DNA from: Plotosus lineatus
Lineage: Eukaryota > Chordata > Actinopteri > Siluriformes > Plotosidae
Direction: 5' to 3'
Assembly: GCA_024760905.1 (NCBI GenBank)
Contig: CM045729.1
Coordinates: 54,682,080 to 54,746,079, forward strand
Length of the DNA stretch: 64,000 nucleotides
Shown in pieces: positions 10,221 to 22,200 of the stretch; position 1 is the first letter of the stretch; every line of letters begins with the position of its first letter. A program made the position numbers and the translations under genes. A model generated the notes under the pieces. The model worked only from the letters and a program-made list of their open reading frames with translations. It was not told the origin of the DNA and made no database searches.

Positions 10221-13200
10221 CTTGGGGAAAGAAAATAGAAAAAAAAAAAAAAAAAAAAAGAATTAACTTACATTCACCTAATTTGTCAGGTACATCCAGA
10301 GAAACTTACATTTTCTAGTTTAAATAGTTGGGAAATTTGGTTGGAGTAGGGCCCGAACCCATGATCTTTGGATCAATAACCAAGAGGCTTAATCACTGAG
10401 CCACCACTCCCAACCGCACACAACTCCAGGTCATTTAATTAGTATGGACGAGCTGTTATACAAACTGAATGCATTGTGGTAATATAGAGCTTTTGCTCAT
10501 CTTTTTGGAGTATCTGCTGGGTTATACTCACTCTGACAGTATGAATGTTAGTACTTCGGCTGTATGTAATTGTCTCCTCTTCTGCAGACCCTGCTTTATG
10601 TGCACTTGGGTAAAGCTGAATGCAGGACTCTTTAATAGCCTCTCCATCTGCAGCAGATTCGTGGATGTGTTCCACATGGACAACCCTACCGTGAATGCAC
10701 AGACCATCCATCTCTCTTATTGCAGCTTCTGCATCCTTGGGCTTTCTCACACTCACTATTGCAACCCTTTAAAAAGAAAAAAAAAAAAAAAAATGGGAGG
10801 ACAAAAACCTGGATAAGCTTAAATTTCCTACAAATGCTACTTTTTCCATCCAATGAATATACTTTATAGCTGCATTTGGAATATAACCACAACTGCTCTT
10901 TTATGGATATACAAGCATGACATCAAATATTTAAGATGTTATTAAGGCCTTACCTGCCATCACTAAAATTGGAAAGGGACACTTGATTGGTATGGTACTT
11001 CTCAAGCCAAAGCAGCAGATCATGCTACGATCAGTAAATACTTTAGTGAGTTATGCTGCCATCTGGAGATCACATTAGCTAATGACTTACCCTCATACAC
11101 AGTAATGCATTACATGGCAAACTGAAGGAATTTAATCTCACCTCAGTAACACTGTCTGGCAGGTTTGAGACCCGGAGCAACAAACACTGATCTTCCCTTA
11201 CACTTGTGACCTCTACAACAAAATGAAATGCATTAGCATTGCTTTCAAACTCAGGGGGGGGGGGGGGGCATTACATATATTTAAGTACAGGGAAAAACCC
11301 ACCACCTCTTGGCTCCTTATTCAAGTCCATGTAATCGCTCTGCCCTATATGTCGGTATTCTTTACAATTCTGATTGTCACATCCAAGTTCTTCTTCTGCA
11401 TCAAACCAGGTATCACTGTTGTTGAGATCTTTGGCAGCATCTTAAAAAGTGCATGTATAAATTATTTAAAATCTTACACTGTTAGCAGTCAAACACCACC
11501 TGCAAAGCTGAGAATTGCAGACATGGTGGAAACTACACTCACTAAACTCACTTTAAATCACAAACACTATACTAATACTATTTATAGTCTGCCTTTGCAC
11601 TCACTACTATATCAATTCTGCACTGTAAAGTTTTCATAAGATGTCAAACGTTCCTTTTCTGGTTCATTAACATTGCATCATGGATTAATCAATTTTTTTA
11701 GGTGCCCTTTCATACTGCAATCCTAAAGTACCACATCCAAAAAAACATCTTCAGGATTCAGATCTGGCGAGTGAAAACAAAGACCACTGAGCAACTAGTC
11801 CTAGGTAAAGAGGTAAAGTCCGCTGGGCCATAGTGGCTCATCAGGCCGGTTTCCAGAGCGGGAAGTGACTAGGAGTTCAACTCCTCCTGGATGGGACACT
11901 AGTCCATCGCAGGTTACCTTCCCAATATATTTTTTACTGGTACCCATTTATACTGCTAGGCGAACACAGGCACACCTATGGTTAAGACCTTGCCCAGGGG
12001 TCTTCACACAGAGGGGGTCAAACTGGGATTTGAACACACAACTTCCCGATCATGAGGGCAGCAACCAAACCACTACGCCATCGGCCCCACAACTAGTCAT
12101 GTCTTGGTATTATTGAGCAACATGCCAAGACAACATTCCCCACACTATCACACCACCACTGCAAGTCCAGACTGTTGATACAGGGCAGGTTAAGGCGTCA
12201 GTGCTAAATTCTGACACCACAATCTTGAACTCTCCGGTTTTGTTGAGATTGGCCCCATTGCAGTCTTTGCTTTCTATTCTTATCTGACGGTAGTGGAACG
12301 TCACGTAGTCTTTAGCTATTTTTGCCATTTAGACTCAAGATTTGATGTGTTGCGCATTCCAAGAGGTTTTTTCTGCTCAGCAAAAATGTACATATCAGTC
12401 CCCTGGGCAAATATAGGCTTTCTTTCAGATGAAAGTATGTGGCTGTTTTTCAAGGACCCGAGTAAATCCATAGAAACCAACATGAATTTTATATTTTGTA
12501 AAAATATGATTTATACCACCACACAAGTCCTAAATGTTGATCGACAACTACAAGGGAAAGGGAGTCAATTAAAACAAATGAGAAAAAATTATACTTTGTA
12601 AATTTAGTAAAAATGACCCGGTATTACATATCTGAATTTTCAGACCCTCTTGTGCAGTTATAACTGTTACAAAATGCTTGGGGTAACCGTTGATCAATCC
12701 TTCACATTAAATGGGGAGGGGGACTTTAATTCACTATTCCAGAAAAACTGAGATGTTGGTGGCTTTCCTCACATGAACTTCTTACACAAGATTTCTATAG
12801 AATCAAGGTCAGGATTTTGACTTGGCTATTTCCAAACATTACATCACACATTAACCAGTCTTAGCCAGAATGGTGTCATTGCCTCATTGCAATATAAAAG
12901 GTATAAATTAAATTTATTAGATTATTCTATCGGTAATGCAGCTGTGAAGTGGGGGCACAAACCAGTGTCTCTCCCTCACGCCGGTCCCAAGCCCGGATAA
13001 ATGCAGAGGGTTGCGTCAGGAAGGGCATCCGGCGTAAAACAAATGCCAAATAAACTATGCGAATCACAAGAAAGAATGACATACCGGATCGGTCGAGGCC
13101 CGGGTTAACAACGACCGCCATCAGTGCTGTCAACCAACAGGGTGATGATGGAAATTGGACTACTGTTGGTCGAAGAAGGAGAGGCGGGAGGCGTGTCCGT

Positions 13201-16200
13201 TGCCAGAGAGAGAAGAGGAAAGGCATGAGTCTAGGACTGAAAGTAGGGACTTTGAACGTTGGAACTATGGCAGGAAAAGGTAGAGAGCTGGCTGACATGA
13301 TGCAGAGGAGGAGGTGGACATACTGTGTGTTCAGGAGACCAGGTGGAAAGGTAACAAGGCCAGAAGCATAGGAGCAGGGTTTAAGCTGTTTTATCATGGT
13401 GTGGATGGGAAGAGAAATGGAGTCGGAGTCATCTTGAAGGAGGAGTTTGTCAGGAATGTTCTAGAAGTGAAAAGAGTGTCAGACAGAGTGATGAGTCTCA
13501 AGTTAGAAATTGAAGGTGTGATGGTCAAGGTTGTTAGTGCTTATGCCCCACAGACAGGATGTGAGCTAGAAGAGAGGGAGAGATTCTGGAGGGAGTTAGA
13601 TGAAGTGATGCAGAGTACCCCCAGAGGTGAAAGAGTTGTCATTGGGGCAGACTTCAATGGACATGTTGGTGCAGGAAACAGAGGGGACGAGGAAGTGATG
13701 GGTAGGTTTGGTATCCAGGACAGGAACGCAGAAGGACAGATGTTGGTAGATTTTGCAAAAAGGATGGAAATGGCTGTGGTGAATACTTTCTTCCAGAAGA
13801 GAGAGGAGCATAGGGTGACTTATGAAAGTGGAGGTAGGAGAACACAGGTAGACTACATCTTGTGCAGGCGATGTAATTTAAAGGAAGTCAGTGACTGCAA
13901 AGTAGTAGTGGGTGAGAGCGTTGCCAAACAGCATAGGATGGTGGTGTGCAGGATGATGCTGATGGTGAGGAAGGTGAATAAGGCAAAGGCAGAGCAGAAG
14001 ACAAAGTGGTGGAAGTTGAAAAAGGAAGAGTGTCGGGTTGTCTTCAAGGAGGAGTTGAAACAGGCTTTAGGTGGTCAGGAAGTGCTTCCAGATGACTGGA
14101 CAACAACAGCTAATGTGGTCAGGGAGACAGGTAGGAGAATACTTGGTGTGTCATCTGGAAGGAAAATAGATAAGGAGACTTGGTGGTGGAATGAGGAAGT
14201 GTAGGAGTGTGTACAAAGGAAGAGGTTAGCTAAGAAGAAGTGGGACAAAGAGAGGACCGAAGACAATAAACAGGAGTACAGGGAGACAGCATAAGGCAGC
14301 AGTGTCAAAGGCCAAACAGAGCGCGTTTGATGACTTGTATGCTCGGTTGGAAAGTAAAGAGGGATAAAATGATTTATACAGGTTGGCACAGCAGAGAAAT
14401 AGAGATGGGAAGGACGTGCAGCAAGTTAGATTGATAAAGGACAGAGAGGGAAATGTATTGACTGATGACAGAAGTGTGCTGGGAAGATGGAAAGAGTACT
14501 TTGAAGAGCTGATGAATCAGAAAATGAGAGAGAAAAAAAAAAAAAAAAAAGAGTAGAAGAGGTGACTGTTGAGGACCAGAAAGTAGCAAAGATTAGTAAG
14601 GGTGAAGTGAGGAGGGCATTGAAGAGGATGAAGAATGGAAAGGCAGTCGGTCCTGATGACATACCGGTGGAGGTATGGAAGTGTCTAGGAGAGGTAGCAG
14701 GAGATTTTCTGACAAGAACATTTAACAAGGTCTTAGAGAGTGAGAGGATGCCAGAGGAATGGAGGAGAAGTGTGCTGGTGCCCATTTTTAAGAACAAGGG
14801 AGATGTGCAGAGTTGTGGCAACTACAGAGGGATAAAGTTGATGAGCCATACGATGAAGTTATGGGAAAGAATAGTGGAAGCAAGACTAAGGGCAGAGGTC
14901 AGCATTTGTGAACAACAGTTTGGTTTCATGCCAAGAAAGAGCACCACAGATGCAGTGTTTGCCTTGAGGATGTTAATAAAGAAGTACAGAGAAGGTCAGA
15001 GGGAGCTGCATTGTGCCTTTGTGGATCTGGAGAAAGCATATGACAGGGTGCCGAGAGAAGAACTGTGGTATTGCATGAGGAAGTCTGGAGTGGCAGAGAA
15101 GTATGTTAGAGTGGTGCAGGACATGTATGAGAGATGTAAGACAGTGGTGAGGTGTGCTGTCGGTGTGACACAAGAGTTCAAGGTGGAGGTGGGACTGCAT
15201 CAAGGGTCAGCTCTCAGCCCCTTCTTGTTTGCTATGGTGATGGACAGGCTGACAGACGAGGTTAGACAAGATTCCCCATGGACTATGATGTTTGCAGATG
15301 ACATTGTGATCTGTAGTGAGAGCAGAGAACAAGTGCAGGAAAATCTAGAGAGGTGGAGGTATGCCTTGGAAAGGAGGGGAATGAAGATTAGCCTCAGTAA
15401 GACAGAATACATGTGCATGAATGACAAGGACCCAAGAGGAACGGTGAGATTACAGGGAGCAGAGATAAGAAAGGTGGAGGATTTTAAGTACTTAGGCTCA
15501 ACAATCCAGAGCAATGGAGAGTGTGGAAAAGAGGTCAAGAAGCGTGTGCAGGCAGGTTGGAATGGTTGGAGAAAAGTGTCCGGTGTGATGTGTGATAGGA
15601 GGGTATCGGCAAGAATGAGAGGAAAAGTGTACAAGACGGTGTTGAGGCCAACAATGTTGTATCGGTTAGAAACAGTGGCCCTGGGGAAAAGACGGGAAGC
15701 AGAGCTGGAGGTAGCAGAGATGAAAATGTTGAGGTTCTCTTTGGGAGTAACGAGGATGGATAGGATTAGGAATGAGCACATCAGAGGAACAGCACATGTA
15801 AGACGTTTTGGAGACAAAGTCAGAGAGGCTAGATTGAGATGGTTTGGACATGTACAGAGGAGGGATAGTGAGTATATTGGTAATAGGATGCTGAGGCTGG
15901 AACTACCAGGCAAAAGGTCTAGAGGAAGACCAAAGAGATGATTCATGGATGTGGTGAAGGACGACATGAAGGTCGTTGGTGTAAGAGAAGAAGATACAAA
16001 GGATAGGGTGAGATGGAGGCAGATGATTCGTTGTGGCGACCACTGAAGGGAAAAGCCGAAAGGAAAAGAAGAAGAAGATTATTCTATCGGTGATGACTAC
16101 ACAGTCCTGGCCCAGATGCAGCAAAACAGGCCCTTGCCATGATACTATTACCACCATATTTCACAGATGAAATGAGGAGTTGGAATGCAAGTCCCCCCAT

Positions 16201-19200
16201 CCATTTATCAACCCCCCCTACCTGTCCATGTGAACAACAAATTGCAGAAGTTCAGCAATATTATGTTGGAGAACAGTGGCTTTTGCCTTACAACCCTGCC
16301 ATGCACATCTTTAATTAGTATCCTCCTGGTGGTGGGCTAAATCAACATTAGCCAACATAAATGGAAAAAAGAAGGGAAAAAAAAAAAAGTTATCCAGGAT
16401 TTCTTTTGGACCCCCTGGACTAAAATACAACTTGCTCTTACAATGATCTTTGGTCAACCACTCTTGGAGAGGATAACTATAGAGGAGAACTAATTTTTAA
16501 TTTAATGCAACATTTAATGCTTCTTACCAGGCTTCGTATTACCAGAGACTCCTGATTCTTGACTGGAACCAGGCAGATCTGGACTTCTTCCACTGCTAAC
16601 AGGATTAATCACTGTGGCCAAATCAACCTTCAAGTTTTAACAATGATCAGGAGAAGAAGGAAGTTCAGTATAAAGTACTGAAATGTATAGGTTTATTCCA
16701 TATTAGTCCATCCTAACAAACCTTAGCTTGCAAAGTTCCCCATAAGCAATCAAAAACAAAAATCCCATGTACCAACATCAAGGGACATACACACAGGAAG
16801 TGATGATTATCAACAAGGGAGTATGTAAAGCCAATAAGTCAGCGAAATGAAAAGTAGTGAAAGAGCAGCCTTGAGGGATTGCTACAAAGTTCTGGGGATA
16901 TAGGTTTGAATGTGTTTTGGGGTTCACTGATGCATAATGAATAATATTGACTTGGGCTTGTTGCTTTAAAAAAAAATTACAGGGTAATTTTAGGAACAAA
17001 GAAAGGTCAAATGGGGTTAAAATCTGAAAAGTACAAGGAATTATTGTTTGAAAATGCAAAAACTGAAGAAAATTTGGGGGAAGGGGTAACTTGTTTCCCC
17101 ATCTTTATTGAAACCTGCAGTTTTCATGGCCAACTTTTCTTTTAAGTTTCAGCTAGCACAACTAAGAATAATGACTTAATTAACCAAGAAAGGTTACACA
17201 ATGCATACAACAAACAGCCAGACAGGGGTTTAATAAAAAGCCCCCCCTTGTAGCAGTAATAACCTCTAAATCCAATTATTGTCTGGCCACCTGATTTTGC
17301 CTCAGAGAGGAATGGAACATTATGAGGAGCATACAGCCTGCAAGCCACCAGCTGCTCATCCCTGCTCTATACTTCTAGACAGACACACACACACACACAC
17401 ACACACGCGTGTCTCCCCCAATCATTTTCATTCAGATATGTGGCATTGCATGGGAAAATCATGGATAAGTCGTCAGCCATAGTTTTGTGTTACGGGCTTG
17501 TTAAGTGATGGAGTCTAAAAATATAGATTTTAATATGTGGATTGTACGTACAACTCTTTCTGCTAAATCACGTATTATTAATAAATGCAAAGTATAAAGT
17601 AAAGGTATTTTATTGAAATGTTTTTCTATTGGGATTTCAAGGGAAACTGTAATAAACAAAACAGTCTCGCTTGCCCCATCTTTGGACACGATTTCGTTCC
17701 CCAACCAAGCTGTCAAATGTTGAAGAACAAAGTTTGGGTTATAAACAGACTTATCCCTACTTTTACACTACTTGTCCATGTGTAGGCGTAGGAATTCTGA
17801 TTTAGTTTGAAACTACTGTGCCTGGAGTGCTTTGTCTACAATGAACATAATTTAAAAAAAAGAAGAAGAAGAAATTTGGTGGTTTCTTCCACTCAATCAC
17901 CTGGAACCAGTCTTCGCATGCGTAGGTAGACAGGACCTACGCTTACCGACTGTCTTGTGGCATGCACACATGACAGTGGAGAGTCGTGGTGGCTGGAAAA
18001 TCTAACCCCATCACAGGTCCAAAAGACCTGCCCACTGCCCTTAGGCTTGATAGTTCTACTTTTAACAAAGCCAATTATTATTTGATTACCACTATTCAAG
18101 GACTTGTTTACATAAATGGTCCGTCTCCTATACACTACAAATGTCATGTTTGCAGTGGGGGATATCTTCACTACAGACTACCGACTTACGTTTTAGTTCG
18201 GTTCCGGATGGCCGAACGTAAGGTGAAAAAAAATGCAAGTTGTTATTCTATGTTCCAGTGACATATGACGTTCATACTGTACTATACATCCAAAAATACC
18301 ATTCCCGTATCTCATAAAACACCCCTAAATCAATTATTATAAACATAACATTGTAAAATATCAAATATCAACATTAATTTCAAATAAATTAAATTCAAGC
18401 AAAATAATTTCAAATAGATCAATTTTAATCAAATTCACTCATCAAATACAGTATCAAATATAACCTTTAACATTCTCTATGATGTGATGTGATCTTTCTG
18501 CTTGTAAATGGTTCTGGTCGACGGAGCCATTTGGAAGAAACATGCAACATTCACATGTTTTTCACCAGCATTGAGTTTCTTGATAATAACCATCTTCGTT
18601 TCTAACGAGATGGCTTGCCGCTTTTTCGGATTATCACTATCACTAGTAGGCTTACGCTTCTGACCGACCATATTTGCTTAGGGTTACAAAAGTCCGCAAA
18701 ACAGTGTAAACACAAAGATCACTTAGACGACATCTTAACACAAGGGTAACACGCAGTGAACTGGGAAGAAGGCGAGCACGTTCAGTCTGTCTTTTGTAAA
18801 CAATGGACACAGCGTCATGCGTAAGTATCGTATTACGTCAGCGTACTACGTAGGTATGTCTCGTACTACAGAGAGCACGCTAAACTCAAAATTTGACAAA
18901 AAAAAATTTAACGTAAAATTCAAAAATATGTAAAACGAATGAACGTAAAGTGTCTGTACATACTTTCTGGGTCCCGCTCTCAATTCACACCTTAAGGAAG
19001 CCCGAAACTACAGTTGATTAAGCACTACAGAACCGGCTAAGAATCCTATGTTTGAAAATATTAGTTACAACAACGAAGTCCAACTGAAGCAAGTAGACAG
19101 TTATACAAAAGTCAGAATCCTACCTTACCAGAAGAGAAGAAATCCAGGATAGAACTTAAAGCGCACTCAAGTAGTAACGGAGTGGCTTCCCATCATTTCG

Positions 19201-22200
19201 GTCTTTTTTGGCATTATAGTGCAAGTGGTAAGCTTGGAAAAATTAGAGAAAAAAACCAAAACAAAACAACCCAAACAAAAACCTGAGCCATTTCTATTTT
19301 TACAGAAATGTGATGCCAATTTTCTAAAAATTGTCACCACAGATGTGGAGACTCAAACGCAAGCAACTCAAAAATGAAAAGGGAATTAAAATCTGATTTG
19401 TGTCTTATTCCGATTGATCTCTTTCAAATACAAAATTATTCTCATATTTTGAATTTTGACCTTTATCCATGATTTTGCCATGTAGAGTCACACATTAGGA
19501 AGTGGACAACATGCAGTAGGATTACATAGGCAGCCAGAGCTGGCTCATTGCTTCTTGTGTGTATATAGCCTTTTACTGTTGTACATCATGTTAAAACATG
19601 TTCTGTATTAATGCTTTGTTTGGGAGAGAGAGAGAAAAAAACCCCAAAAAACCCTTTGTTCAGTGAATAAATGAAAAAATCCTTCCTTAAAGAAGACCTC
19701 GCTCTCGCTCACACACAAACTTTAATACCTGAGGTGTTGATTTCTTGTTGGGGTTTCCCATTTCTGTTCTATTCCTCTTCAACCCTTGATTGGCTTGGCA
19801 AGTCTGGCCTTCATCTTCAAGCACACTGGTCATTTCATTGGTCTCACTTCAGACGAAATATAAAAAAAATACATGCAACAGGACAGTTTTGATTGCAAAT
19901 AAGTAAATGAAGTCATTAGTTTAATTGTTGTCAGAACACATTAGGCTTACTTGAATGAGGACTCAAGCAGACTGTCACCTAAGAAAGCCCCATAAATCTG
20001 ACAGGAAAAAAAAATTATGTATAAAAATGATGGTAAAAGTAAATACCTAAATCAGGGATCCCAGCGATGTTTAGAAAAAAATAGAGGGAAACGGGTTCAG
20101 AAATAGAGAAAATTAAATATTTAAGATGGGGGTCAAAGGGGCCCCATGGAACCTGAAGCTGAAAAAAAATAGAGGAATTCCTCTAAATAAAGGAGATCTG
20201 GGATCCCTGCTAAATGTTGAAATGCTTTGGTGTGCATGTTTATTTAATGCCATGTAGATCTTGCATACCAAAGACGGCATGTAGCACGTTGCACCCGATA
20301 ATCTCTTGGTGTCTACAGACAGAGGCTTGAGATTATCCAGAGGAACCCCTTCCAGTATCTTACTCTTCATCATAAGGAAGTCTTCCTCTATGCTCTTCAA
20401 TGTCTGAGACATAACATCGGGCAATGCTTGGGTTCTGTATGAAGACAGAAAACATATCACATTGGGACCAATTCCGAAGCCTTTGGTCTGAATGTTGTAT
20501 TTTTACCTCTGAGCTGAAGTTTCACACTGTGGTGATGTGTATAAGCGCCTCCAGCAATGTTGCTGGCACATGGCAAACTGCAGAGCTAGTAGACGCAGCT
20601 CAGCCCGGATAGCTCGCTGAACAGCACCACATGCACAACGACACTTCTGTTTTTCATTCTTGGGCCTCCCAGCACTGCTAGGATTATACCAGATGTGCAT
20701 TTCAAAACATAGAATTTGTATATACCAGCAGCCAATTATAATTTTACTCAAAAATAACCGTCATATTCCTACTCTATAAACAAATAAACAAACCTGACAT
20801 TTGTAATCACAATCACATCAACAAATTCTCAAGATGCACACTACCTGCTTAAATTCACAAAAAAAGGAAGCGAGGTAATTTGGCAAATAAAAGCAGCTTC
20901 ATAAGTTGGGTTACCTGGTCATTTCATTCTTTAAGTGCATTAGCTCTTCTTCAAGCGTTTTGACTTTCTCAAATTCCTAGAAAATAAACAGATTTTACTG
21001 TTGGCAAGTGAGCATTACATCTCAAACACTCATTTGCCAAGCTGCTTAGGCCTTCTCGTAGGGATGTTGGGAGGCTGAAGCCCATCTCAACTGACTTTGT
21101 GCAAAGGCACGGTACACCCTGAATAGCTTGCCAGACCATCATAGAGACACCACACACATACACCTATTCACACCCACGCCAAAGGGCAATTTATAACAGC
21201 CAATCAGCTTAATGTGTACATCTTCAGACTGTGAGAGAAAACTGAGGGGTACCTGGAGGAAACCCACACAAGCACAAGTTGCACATGCAAATGCCACAGG
21301 GAATCGCCCAAGCCCAGGACCTTCCTGTTGTGAGGTGGACAGGCTAGCCACTACATTCCCAGGCCTTGCATTTAACAAAACCTGCGTGAGCTACATTACC
21401 TCATAAACAGCATTCAAGTCAGACATGTAGACTTCAGTAATAGTGCACTTCTCAAAAGTGGGCCTCCGAGTTGTTTGCGTTTCCTGATTAACAGGACACG
21501 AGTCACTGTCAGTAGAAGCATCTTGGCAATCGTTCACAAAGACATCCTGGGTAATTTCTGTAAAGTCATTTCTGGCGCTGACTGCCTGACCCATACTAAA
21601 GGGGGGGGGGGGGGGGAAGATCTCAGTGTTGTGATTGTCTTTTAACATGTCCTCCCCCTACATATACTCTCTCAGGTACTCTGACAAGATACTACCCACC
21701 TGAGATTAGCGCATGGAATGCAGGCAGCTGAGCTGGAGGCATCTTCAGTCACACTGTGGAACTCATCCACCTTTGTCTCAAATTCTGGGTCATTCTCTTT
21801 ATTGAGATTTTGGCACTCTGTAAGATCAGCCCACTCGCAGTAGTTGCTGCAGGAGGATACCAAATTGGGCAATGTACCATTTTTTGCATCATAGGCCACA
21901 GGCTCCTCAGTGATAGAAGTCTGAGTGCTGCCTTTAGTGGCCATCACAGCTGTATGAATGGAATCAGTGCTCTGGGCACATGTGTGCTCTGCTGTTGTGC
22001 TGTTAAAACTGTAGTACTCAGCCAGAGACTCCTCTTTCTGATTGAGAAAATCTGCATGGGTGTGTTCCAGCAGAGGTGCATGGTCATCAACATTACTTTG
22101 CCTGAAGCCCACCATCTCGAGCTCACTGTCAAGCAAAAAGCTTGCTTGTGCCGAGAAATCTTCAAACACTTCTACATCCTTCCCATCACATGACATTTTC

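Larger units (their letters stand above)
12934..16077 (+). mobile_element. full-length RTE-clade LINE with 13-bp TSD
   Basis: The perfect duplication ATTATTCTATCGG lies at 12921-12933 and 16078-16090, bounding a 3144-bp element that ends in a (GAA)n tail. One ORF covers an APE-type endonuclease (QETRWKG, SAYAPQTGC, GADFNGHVG, TQVDYILC; 13314-14204) and a reverse transcriptase (GPDDIPVEVW, FVDLEKAYDRVPR, GLHQGSALSPFLF, catalytic FADD near 15295; 14562-15941). This fits the RTE/BovB-like clade. Damage: a frameshift near 13320, a TAG at 14202, further frame loss and an 18-A run up to 14561, and a TGA at 15939 where related ends read Arg. It lies opposite to rbm44, in the intron between exons 14 and 13. 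It is not autonomous now, but the intact TSD says the insertion is fairly young. Confidence 0.93.

Noticed and set aside
12927..13397. 156-codon minus-strand ORF
   Set aside because: Antisense of the RTE 5' region and endonuclease start.
15200..15967. 255-codon minus-strand ORF
   Set aside because: It is the antisense of the RTE reverse transcriptase frame, with no family resemblance of its own.
21756..22193. 145-codon plus-strand ORF
   Set aside because: Antisense of the long rbm44 exon 6, which is supported by splice phases on both sides.
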